From assembly GCA_036873755.1 (NCBI GenBank), contig JAVTVY010012634.1:124001-188000 (forward strand): a stretch of DNA of 64,000 bases. Reading direction: 5' to 3'. The notes under the pieces are model-generated. The model was not told where the DNA came from and did not search any database. It was given only the letters and a program-made list of their open reading frames with translations. This document shows, piece by piece, positions 55,401 to 64,000 of this stretch. The DNA is from Hanleya hanleyi. Lineage: Eukaryota > Mollusca > Polyplacophora > Lepidopleurida > Hanleyidae. A program made the translations under genes and the position numbers. Numbering within the stretch: position 1 is the stretch's first letter; each line of letters starts with the position of its first letter.

Positions 55401-55698
55401 TAGAATGCCACAGAAAGGTTGGCGGGCAAACTGATACAATCCGTGGTAAGTGATAAATGCCATGAACAAGATGACTAGTACAGAGTAGAAATCACCGATC
55501 TTCTACCTCAAAGAGGATCCATGAGATCATACAACAGCCGTAACCTGTATGCCTATAGTACACAGGGAACCTCTGTCGCTACTCTGACTTCAAGGTCGAG
55601 TCGCATATACGCCCCCCCCCCTTTTTATGAAAGGGATCGAGAGGGAAATGCACTCACGAGCAAGCAGGGTAAAAACTGTACGCCCGGACTTTATCTTG
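55401..55698. other. DIRS 3' untranslated stretch
   Basis: Between the recombinase stop and the internal complementary region. No open frame of interest; contains a poly-C run (55610-55620). 55580-55670 has a counterpart in the third DIRS relic (52970-53045). Confidence 0.6.
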
Positions 55699-56823
55699 CT
55701 ATCTTGCTGGCCTCGGTCCCACAGACACCCGCTGTGCAGTCACAAGTGGGCCGATGGAATAGACGTCGTCACATGCTAACGTCATGTCCCGGAGGTAGAA
55801 AGAGGCAAATGTCGTGTTTGACCTCCAGTAGCACGCCCTCATAATGTCAGTCACTGATATGTTAGTCCACAGAGGCCATGATGCCGCTAGTGCCCTAATC
55901 TCGTGACCCGAAACGTTTACAAGCGCGGCTTGTCTATCCGTAGCCGTAGAGTACGCTAGCCGAATCGTATTTTTGAGCCAACTTGAGATAGTATTTTTGC
56001 TTATTTCTTGTTTGGCTTTGGGATCAAAAGGGATAAACAAACGCCTCCTACCCGCTCTGATCTCCTCTGTACGATTCAGGTAACACGCAAGTGCACGAAC
56101 CGGACACATCAACATGTCTGATTCAAGACCGGATGAAAGGAAATCAGGTAAGGCTGGAATTGTGAACTCTCGAGATATGGAATCGTAGAGGGCTTGATTC
56201 TTAGCCACAAACTCAGGAACTGTTGTGAGAACTACATTGCTCCAGTCCCTAGAGTGTCTGACGTTCCTTCTATCGAGCGCATGCAGCTCTGACACACGAG
56301 CTGCCGAGGCAAGAGCCAACAAAAACGAAGTTTTGTATGATAACATTTTGAGATCAATAGCCTCTATTGGCTCGAATGGTGGCTTCCCTAATTGCTGAAG
56401 TACTAAAGCTAAGTCCCACTTTGGCAATTTCGGAACAACCGACTGACCAGATATCTTGTAAGACTTGATTAGTGCAGATAAATTTGGATCAGTCGAGGGA
56501 TTAATCCCAGTACCCAGAAGAATAGGTTGACCGTAGCGGATACTAGGCCCCTATCCCGGAACAGGTGCAATAAGAACTGCTACTTCAGGGATAGTGGCTC
56601 TGGATGGATTGATATCCCTCTCTCCACACCAAAGATCGAAGATTGCCCACTCTGAATCGTAAACAGCGGAAGAGGACGGTCGAATCGATTGTGCCATTCG
56701 GCGCCCAACTCTTGAGCACTTGTACACGTGGTAGTGGAACAGTCCTGGCTGGCTGGCTGTGGAATATCGACGTTCCGGGCTGGCGCAGTAGATTGTGCCA
56801 CACCGGAAGTTGTCTTGGTACAT
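55699..56823 (-). pseudogene. DIRS tyrosine recombinase (YR)
   Basis: The catalytic part, 56427-55699 (242 codons), keeps all residues expected of a tyrosine recombinase: Arg44 in SAARVSELHAL, His175-x2-Arg178 in SGHEIRALAAS, Trp201 and nucleophile Tyr211 in CYWRSNTTFASFYLRD. Upstream in the same frame lies the N-terminal DNA-binding part (56823-56551, RPSSSAVYDSEWAIFDLWCG ... INPSRATIPEVAVLIAP), which ends at a TAG (56553-56551) where the family normally continues with LFRDRGL; that text is present in the next frame, so two compensating frameshifts separate the halves. The gene overlaps the 3' end of pol, as in other DIRS elements. It would integrate the circular DNA. Confidence 0.88.
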
Positions 56824-58640
56824 CTACCAGAAGATCCAGTAAGTCCGGGAACCACGGCCTTGCTGGCCACCACGGAACAATCAGATAAACGACACAAGTG
56901 TGTTCGTGGATCTTCCGGAGTACCTTCGCTAGGATAGCTGGAGGAGGGAACGCATATGCTACCATCCTTGACCAGTCCTGCGCTAGGGCGTCCACTGCAT
57001 ATGCCGACGGATCCGGAACCGGCGACATGAACAGGGGCAATAGATTGTTGTGCCGAGTGGCGAACAGATCTATGTGTGGCATCTCCCAGACATGAGCTAT
57101 TTGTTTTAGTATGGCTGGGTGAAGTTGCCACTCTGTGGGAATTATCTGATTCCGTCGTGAAAGCGAATCCGCTAAGACATTCAGAATTCCCGGGATGTGC
57201 CTGGCCAACACTGATATGTTGTTGTCCCAACACAGACCGAAAAAGATTTCCGCTTGGCTTTGTAATTGCGGAGATCTCGTCCCCCCCCCCTGCTTGTTGA
57301 TGTAGGACACGACTGATGTGTTGTCCGTCGCAACTAGCAGGTTCTTGTCGGTCAATACGCTCACCCACGTGCGGATGGCATGTGTCACTGCCATAAACTC
57401 CAACACCTTGATATGGTACGAGCGTTCCTCGATTGTCCATAACCCGGATATCGACCTGGACTCGAGGTGGGCTCCCCATCCTTCCATAGATGCGTCCATG
57501 AACAGGTGATGTGACGGACGAAACGGAAGTGGATCCGGCCACCATTGGAGGCATTGTTTGACAAGAGGCGAGACAGGTATCCACGGGTTTAACTGCCTTT
57601 CGACCCATTGATGATTGAAGTAAATCATTAAGGGACGAAGCTGCAACCGCCCTCTTGGTGTTACGTCCTGTGTAGACATCAAGAGGCCGATTATCGCAGC
57701 AAAGTGTAAAGCCCTGGCTTGAGATAACTTGAGGATTTGAGGTATCTTCGTTGTTATCTTTTGCCAACGATCTTCTGGGGGTTTGGCGAGAGCTAAAAGC
57801 GTATCGTATTCCACTCCCAGAAATTTGCGCCTTTGCGACGGAGTCAGTTCTGACTTCTCTTCGTGTGGGATGTATCCCAGAGAAGTCAATGTCCTTAAGA
57901 CAAACTGCGTGTCTAGGATTAACTGCTCTTTGCAGGCATTCCTTAGCAGGGAGTCGTCGATATAAAAGTGGTACTTTATACCTAGACTGTGCAGGAATTG
58001 TGCCACTGGTGTAAACACTCGTGTGAACACCCAAGGGGAAGTGGATAGGCCGAACGGAAGCACTTGAATTTGGAAGCGTCGTTTGCCGACCATGAATCTC
58101 AAGTACTTCCTGTCCTCCGGATGTATCGAGATATGAAGGTATGCATCCCTTAAATCCAGAGAAGTCAGCCATTCCCCTTGCTTGAGTACCATCCGGATAG
58201 ACCAGAAGGACTACATGCGAAAGTGTGGCGGTGGAGTGAAGTAGTCCTTGTTGAGGCGCTTGAGGTTGATAACCATGCGCATCTCGGACGTGTCTTTCTT
58301 GGGGACCAGAAAGACCGGCGAATAGAACCCGGGTGTTGTATCCCAAACCGGAAGCTCTATTACTGAAGCCTTCTCTATCAGCTTGTCCACAGAGGACTGT
58401 ATTGCTGACAGATGACCCGTTCGTAATGGAATACGAGACGGAAGGGGAGATGCAGTCAAGGGGGGAAGCGTGTCGAACGATAGGCGATAGCCGTATCTGA
58501 TAGTTCGAATGACCCACGCTTCCGCCCCGATCCTTATCCAGTTCCGCCAAAACAACTGAAGCCTTCCCCCTACCGGAAGGTCTAGTTGTGGCGGGACTGG
58601 AAACATTATGTCTCGGTGTTCCCGCCATACCGGAAGCCAC
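56580..58640 (-). other. 686-codon open frame overprinted on pol
   Basis: A third frame is free of stops for 2061 nt across nearly all of pol, from 58640 to 56580. Its product is Ser/Gly/Pro/Arg/His-rich, with no domain I recognise. The real pol reading is unmistakable in another frame, so the most likely explanation is codon bias of pol (few T-A at the critical positions). The length is still notable because pol itself has a stop. Not called as a gene. Confidence 0.3.
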
Positions 58641-58714
58641 CCGGTATGGCCCAAGACATCAGGTATTCTTCTTTGACTGCTTGCTTTTCCCCTTACCCTG
58701 CTTCTTATGGCCAA
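56585..58714 (-). pseudogene. DIRS pol: reverse transcriptase, RNase H, Dam-like region
   Basis: One frame, broken once by TAG at 58213-58211 directly after HFRM. Before it: FYSPVFLVPKKDTSEMRMVI (RT fingers). After it, counting from the Met at 58192: SLDLRDAYLH at 11-20 (motif A), LPFGLSTSPW at 45-54 (motif B), YIDD at 77-80 (motif C). RNase H carboxylates are Asp233, Glu265, Asp290 and Asp342, with His332 in RHIPGILNVLADSLSR. Residues 373-450 (HIDLFATRH, DALAQDW, YAFPPPAIL, VPWWPARPWFPDLL) match the phage Dam N6-adenine-methyltransferase-like region known in DIRS pol. Copies template RNA and degrades it in the hybrid. A single premature stop may be a mutation or a read error. Confidence 0.92.
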
Positions 58715-58765
58715 AGCTGTTGGCCGGAAGCACCCTTAGCAGCCTTGGAACTAGGCGGGTTCTTC

Positions 58766-61087
58766 TTAGCCTTCTTCGCCTTGGGACCCGGAAGCCATAG
58801 GTCTCTTGGTCGAAACACCGGAAGCCACTGACCTGTCATTTTCAATACGATCCATTTCAGGTCGGACCTCGGCAACAGCATCATCAAACAGTAAAGAAGG
58901 AGCCGTAGAAGTTTCTAGTAGGCTTCTCTTTACTGCTTCCGGTGTATAATCGTGCATCAAAGGAATGAAGGCCCTTCTCCTTAAATACACCAGCATAGAA
59001 GATAGGTAGGCGTTATGCACCAGTAAATCTTCTACTGCACCGGATGCAATCTTCTGGTAGTCAAGAACGAGGTTAATTCCCTCTTGTAACTGCTCTTGAC
59101 TGTCCGCGCCCGACAGCGAAAACAAACCATCCTTAATGGCTTTAAGAAACCAGTCCAGGTGATTCGTGATCGCCACTCCTTGTCGGGCAGTTTCCTCTAG
59201 TACGGAGGCCTGTTTGTTCGTAAACGGAACAACAGGATTACTAGGCAATTTACTATTTGAAGGGCACAAATACTGAAAATCGCCGTTCACCTCTGCAGAC
59301 CGGAAGCTAAACGGTGAACCATGTACGCCATATGATCGTATGCTTGGCTTCAGTACTGGGAATGGACCAGAAGATCCTGCAGGGCGGAAGCGAGCTCTAG
59401 GTCTCAGCCTGACTGCACGTTCCTCCTGCGTAGCGGGTTCTGCTAATGTTCTATGGAACAAGTGGCAAATAGAATGTATAGCAGTTGAGGCCGGAAGCGT
59501 GGAAACCGACCTCGCAACCCGATTTGACTCTCCCGACTCAGTTTCAATATCCCCCGCATGTGGGACCGGAAGCTGCATGTCAGGAATCAAGTCATAGATA
59601 CCGGAAATTAAACCGTAATATTTCCTAATATCTGGATCAGTATTGGTAGGTTCATTAAATTCCGAGCTACCGTACTGGTCCCTATCCACTTCCATAGCTT
59701 CCGGGGCTTCCTGCCACGAGGAGTAATGGAAGGGATAGTCCCCGTCAATCTTGCTTCCGGTTGCCTAGACTGTTCAGCCAAAACCGGATGCGGCGGCATA
59801 CCGCTCCTTAATTGGCTGGTCATAATCTCTCTCAGTTCCTTCATCTCCTCACGTTGCTGTTCCATTCCGCGCAGAATAGCAGCCAACGTAGGATCCGTCA
59901 CTTGAGAGTGCACCGGAAGCTGGGCCTGACGGGGTGTGTTCACACTCGGGGACCTTACAAATGACCGTGAGCACGGCCACTGTAATGGTCGGTGAACTGG
60001 CATACGAGGTCGTAAACCGGAAGCACGTATAGGAGGGCGCATCATACGTAGCATAGCCGGTCCCGTACCTCGAATACCACCGGAAGCAGAAATTTGAGCT
60101 AAGCCACGCAAGGGCGAAGTCAAACTAGCAACCGGATGCCGCATAATTCGACCTACTTGAGAGGGGTCTCTATACCGCGTCTCAGAGGCAGGTAAAAATT
60201 TTGGTACCTGCATACATACCATACTGCCGTTGTTGTGGGAACCTCAATCTCTGGTGGCCCAGAAGGCTCGTAGTGACAGACGTCTCGGCAGGGGGACGAG
60301 GAAGGCCACCAGAGAAACCGGAAGCAGATTGGGAGAAGTTAGACAAACCAGTCGTTCCAGTGTTAGTAGATGTTATAGAACGACCGGAAAGTCCAGGCCT
60401 CAACAGCGTTGAGGAAGGCAATCTCCCAATCCCGGAACCAAATGAAAATTTAACGTTTGGCGCCTCACTAGTATTGGCCAAGTTTTCATAGTCATAAGTC
60501 GAATCCGATCGAGAGATCGGAATTGACTGGCTTTCCCACGCTAAGCCTGGCTCCGTTACCGACTTCCCTTCATCGTCGTATCCAGGCGTCCGCTCGATCG
60601 GAAGCTCGACCTCCACAGTCGTAGTAGTGCCGGATTCCACATCTTCGATTGTCCCTTCCACTTGTACAACCCGGGTCGGTTTCTTACCTGATTGACCCTT
60701 CGCCTGGTCTGAAATGGAAGAATCGTGAGCGGGAGGGGGCGTTTGTTTATCTTTATTTACGTTCAACAAACTGACTAGAGTAGACCGAGCTGGCGAACTA
60801 ACAAACCCCCTAGTCTCCTCGACCACGCTGGTACGTGGAGACATAGCTACATACGTCTCATTGGCGAGATTGGTAGACATAACGGCTTTATTTTCCTCAA
60901 TAACTGCCAGTGACCCGGCCAGATACACTTGGAATATGCCGGGCGCCCACACAATACATTCCTCACAGGCCGTGTCCCAGGTACATACTCTTCCCTGGCG
61001 ACATTGGGGACACGTGGAGTGAAGGTCATATACAGGCTTGTCACCACCACAAGACATACATGACATTTGAGACATATTTTGAGCCAT
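58766..61087 (-). pseudogene. DIRS gag, two frameshifts
   Basis: I take the start at 61087 (MAQNMSQMSCMSCGG); an upstream in-frame ATG at 61120 is less like the second copy. The N-terminal ribbon has CMSC, CPQC and CEEC pairs around DLHSTCPQCRQG, typical of DIRS gag. The first frame runs to 60182, the second covers 60222-59608 (contains MEQQREEMKELREIMTSQLR, a probable coiled coil), and the third 59695-58766 (helical, Leu-rich: FLKAIKDGLFSLSG ... LVYLRRRAFIPLM). First and third are the same frame, so two compensating indels are likely. Downstream of the last stop a basic tail FGHKKQGKGKSKQSKKNT lies in another frame. Gag packages RNA into particles. Confidence 0.8.
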
Positions 61088-61234
61088 AATTTCGCTGATA
61101 ACGTATAGAATACTTCCCAAAGGACTTCTTGAAGAATATCAGACGTCTGAGGTAATCCAACTGCTAGTGATTTCGCTAGGAATAGGCAATTTTCACGGAG
61201 CTGAACAAAAGGACTTCCTGACCCACTTGCAGTA
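61088..61234. other. DIRS 5' leader
   Basis: Leader between right ITR and gag start, with GAATACTTCCCAAAGGACTT and TCTTGAAGAATATCAGACG, conserved in the second copy at 45268-45310. Presumed promoter region; no motif stands out. Confidence 0.6.
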
Positions 61235-61370
61235 GGAAACAAGAAGGAGGAATTATGGGTAAGTGAGCAGTCAGGTGACTAGCAGGGGAGAGAACTGTGT
61301 TATTCAAAATTCTTACTAGATGATTTCATGTGAAACAAGAAATGCAAAGAGTGGAAGTGAGGTAAGTTTT
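61235..61370. repeat. DIRS right inverted terminal repeat
   Basis: Reverse complement of 55119-55251; ends GTGGAAGTGAGGTAAGTTTT followed by CAG. Beyond CAG the sequence differs from the GCAAATAAC extension predicted by the internal complementary region and kept in the solo ends at 22229 and 48765, so a few terminal bases appear lost or replaced here. Confidence 0.95.
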
Positions 61371-61452
61371 CAGTTTTCAATTATTTAAAATTTAATTTAA
61401 CTTTTTTAAAAACATAGTCAACTTTATCATACATGTAACTTACATTATCCTT

Positions 61453-61673
61453 CCATGTAGAAGACAACTCCAACAGGAAAACTGTGTCTCAGTTTTATCA
61501 ATTTCGGTCTACATGTACTTCTCATTCTATTGACATTTATTGAAATATTTCTTTACAAAATCGAGCAACTCACAGTCTTGAATTTAGAAGTTGAATTAAA
61601 TGTCAATAGAATGAGAACTAGACAAATATTGACAAAACTGACAGATTTCCTTTTGGAGTTGTAGTTCTACAGG
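61453..61673. mobile_element. MITE-like inverted repeat, 221 bp
   Basis: Left arm: CATGTAGAAGACAACTCCAA, AGGAAAACTG, TCAGTTTTATCAAT, TTCTCATTCTATTGACATTT. Right arm: its reverse complement with scattered differences (AAATGTCAATAGAATGAGAA, ATTGACAAAACTGACAG, TTTTGGAGTTGTAGTTCTAC). Spacer about 50 bp. No target duplication identified. Confidence 0.8.
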
Positions 61674-61784
61674 AAATGATGACGTAAGTTTAATACATCA
61701 AGTTGAATACTTGTTTGAAAATAGCCATTTAAACTTGAGGCACCAGAGGTGCTACTAGTAACAACCCCTCAGCCCCTTAACAGT

Positions 61785-62125
61785 CCAGCCCAAGCAACAT
61801 CTCGTGGCATGGTATATACATACCAAATTTGAAAAGAATCCAATGAAAGGTTCTCAAGTTATTGCACGGAAATGCATATACATGTAGGGTTTAACCACCA
61901 GGTGGGGCCACTTATGTGCAAAAGTGGTCGAAATGCAATCCCAGTCGACCGCTCATGGCATGGGATATGCATACCAAATTTGAGAAGAATCCGCTGAACG
62001 GTGTTCAAGTTAATGCCCGGAAATGAATTTCAGACTGGCGAACAGATGGACGCACGGACACACAGATGGACGGATGGATGGACAATCAGAATCCAGTAAA
62101 CCCCCCTACTATGCACGGGGGTATA
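61785..62125 (+). repeat. Short pearl-like element
   Basis: Two units about 155 bp apart (CTCGTGGCATGGTATATACA and CTCATGGCATGGGATATGCA, each followed by TACCAAATTTGA-AAGAATCC and GTTCAAGTTA(T/A)TGC). The end has (ATGGACGG)n at 62045-62085 and the hairpin CCCCCCTACTATGCACGGGGG. Confidence 0.8.
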
Positions 62126-64000
62126 CATTGGTAAATTGGTAAAGTTGTGGTTTTATTGTCCTGGCCCGAAACTAAATGTTGGATGGGGCTTTTGTCCATT
62201 GGGGCTTTTGTCCATAGTTTTCCGTTCACTGGGGCTTTTGTGCAAATCCCAAAGAGAATGCTGTATTGTTCTCATATTGTTCATCATTTTCATGGAATAC
62301 AATGTAGCTATCATTTAACGGGGGTGTAGACACATAATATATATTGAAGTTTCATACATTTACTCAGAAGATATAGCAAGTAAACATTGACTTTATTCAG
62401 TGTATGATTAACTAGAGCCTATAGGCTTTTTTTTATATATCGATGTCTAGGAATCATAGAAACGATCGGTATTTGTCACGCTGTGATCATCAGCATACAT
62501 CTGAACTTCACCACATTTTTTTAGCAAAACCTAATAGTCAAGTATTGTCTTTTTATCGAAATAATACCAGAAGCAAATGAACTAGATTTCTGCATGTTAC
62601 ATATAGACTCGCTGCAATGGATTGGCTATCCAGCCTCCCTTCTTATAACGTTTGACATTGTTCGCAAGAAGATTGGCAAGTTTCATGTTCGCATGATTCA
62701 ATCCAAAAATCGAGTGATGCATCAATGGAGATGAGATGATAATGAAATTTGAATAGCAATCCTGATCCTCCATCCAGGTCTGTGTACTCCGTACTGGTAC
62801 ATAACTGTTACTCATACGGTCCATTGACAATAACAGCAATGGACAGACGCATGCTTCGCCTTCTTCATAGAAAAGTCAAGCTTATAAGGGAAATATTCTG
62901 TAGAATGATCTCTTGGCTGTCCTCGTGAGAATGAAACGTGGGCATCTCCAGTTTTACTTACATCTTTGTTCAAAGGGGATGAACTACATGTATATGACTG
63001 CTGACCTGGCTTTCATTTTGCTCAATTCTGAGAAATTTGAGATCATGAATGCGACTCGTTACTCCTAAAAATTATGACCGATCTTCTATCTATGACAAAC
63101 CCATATTCTGTGAAATGTACACAATCACACCCATGATCACTGTTAAAACCATAAATGTCTCTCTCTCACCCATGATCCCCTGCGTTGTTCTCTTGCATTT
63201 CATCTACGATCTTACATGTGCAAGGATGTGGAAGGGTCTAGAGTCTAGTCATGCCAGTGCTGTCTAGCTAGTCTTATCTAATGGTACACACTTCCAGTTA
63301 ATTTGCTTTTAATATTACATATAGATGCAAAAGAGTCCTAAATCACTTAAGTGTGAATTGCCATTATGACTTGTTTAATGACCTTACATTCTTTTCTCAG
63401 CAAACAAGTAACAAACAACATAACATCCTTGAAGGGAACATGTCCAAAATTAAAACTTATGAAAAAGATTATGAAAATTATTCCTCATAGAAGTCCTCAT
63501 AGACTTGGATTACCAGGGCTTTAGATTAGGCCAAAATTAATCAAAACGGGGCTCCAATATATTCCTGTACATCTGGAATTACACTGGTCCAAATATCAAG
63601 GTTGTTTAATGGCCTTGGTCCAGATTGGTAGCTAGCAATGCAGAGAAAGGTCTAAGATTTTGTGCTTACAAGAATGTAACATATGAGACATCTTATTCCT
63701 ACGAAGTTTCAATGATAAACTAAAAGGGGCTTAACTCTTGGCAACTAGCTGATCTTGAAACAAGAGAAGAGCTCACACACCCACACTGAATCCGACAAAT
63801 GTCAAATATATGTACAAGAAAATATTAACTTTCCTTCAAATAGATTCCTTTCAGGTGAGAACATTTTTCACAAATGAAGAAAAATGTGAAGAACGTGATG
63901 AAGTAACCTTTGTTCTCGAGTTAATAAACAGATATAAAGTTAATAAATGACCGCTTTCCCAGTTAAATTAGTAAATGCATGCTTTCTATTTCTCATCTGT
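62126..64000. other. No gene recognised
   Basis: 62189-62240 has three TGGGGCTTTTGTCCAT units. The rest is AT-rich; open frames of 60-80 codons (for example 62597-62839 minus, 63049-63267 plus) show no recognisable domain or splice context. Confidence 0.4.

Larger units (their letters stand above)
55081..61373 (-). mobile_element. Nearly complete DIRS-type tyrosine-recombinase retrotransposon
   Basis: All DIRS hallmarks are present in order on the minus strand: right ITR (61370-61235), gag with a Cys-rich ribbon, pol with RT, RNase H and a Dam-like region, a tyrosine recombinase (YR), an internal complementary region (55400-55304) and the left ITR (55251-55119). The ITRs are inverted and identical except for a 3-nt indel. 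The internal complementary region pairs with the outer left end and the inner edge of the right ITR, as needed for the circular-template replication model of DIRS. No LTR and no integrase. Every gene carries a stop or frameshift, so this copy is unlikely to be active, yet the terminal identity argues for recent activity or sequencing errors in the genes. Relics of the same family lie at 22229, 42138-48805 and 51566-53205. Confidence 0.92.

Noticed and set aside
55521..58366. Plus-strand open frames of 60-107 codons across the DIRS element
   Set aside because: Shadows of the minus-strand gag, pol and YR genes, which have clear catalytic motifs.
1..64000. Endogenous viral genes
   Set aside because: No capsid, envelope or viral polymerase signature; the only reverse transcriptase sequences are of DIRS type, with a tyrosine recombinase and no integrase.

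Overview
This 64-kb window looks like nuclear DNA of a marine mollusc, most likely a gastropod of the abalone type. That reading rests on three things. First, several insertions share a SINE 3' module reading TTGAAAGCGACGTTAAA followed by (ACTC)n, which I know from gastropod genomes. Second, many tandem elements of about 150-175 bp end in a GACGGACG tract plus a short hairpin, like the pearl/CvA-type elements of bivalves. Third, one spliced exon of a conserved animal nuclear gene (CCAR1, minus strand, 38013-38182) is present. There is no bacterial-style gene organisation. Apart from that exon I found no confidently functional host gene; the window reads as intronic or intergenic DNA built almost wholly from nested mobile elements and satellites.

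Layout. 343-2262 and 7568-11045 hold the same roughly 43-48-bp satellite (core GCGTAACTGCGTAAC) in opposite orientations; a MITE and a TIR element (2263-4029) lie in or next to the first array. 11284-12046 is a fold-back with about 340-bp arms. 13447-14811 is a second element with CCCTTAC termini. 16346-18371 is a Kolobok-like element (TTAA target duplication) with a P2X7-intracellular-domain-like ORF on + and a broken THAP-domain gene on -. 18372-22856 is a roughly 150-bp tandem array riddled with a MITE, a SINE-like insert and a solo DIRS end. 23103-28429 is a second Kolobok-like element, interrupted by a CACTA-like element (23767-28243) that itself carries a long palindrome and a partial fifth CCCTTAC element. 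29499-31758 and 45584-47767 are two inverted copies of one CCCTTAC element. 33900-34965, 50011-51020, 53640-54715 and 61785-62125 are pearl-like tandem elements. 42138-48805 is an old DIRS copy split by a hAT-like element, itself split by a CCCTTAC element. 51566-53205 is a third DIRS relic split by another hAT-like element. 55081-61373 is a nearly complete DIRS-type tyrosine-recombinase retrotransposon on the minus strand, with gag, RT-RNase H-methyltransferase-like and YR genes, all carrying stops or frameshifts, but with almost identical inverted terminal repeats and an internal complementary region.

The pattern I find most interesting is a shared design in several TIR elements. Termini of CCCTTAC (2-bp TA/AT target duplication) or CACTA (3-bp TAA) are followed by subterminal arrays of one short palindromic word, different in each element: GAGGTGTACACCTC, CGCGAGCTCGCG, GCCGCTAGCGGC, TAATGGCCATTA, TATTCGAATA. 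This looks like a set of element-specific addresses for dimeric DNA-binding proteins. The second is the pairing of a P2X7-intracellular-domain-like gene with a THAP gene inside TTAA-flanked elements. All alignments here were made by eye; no search was run.
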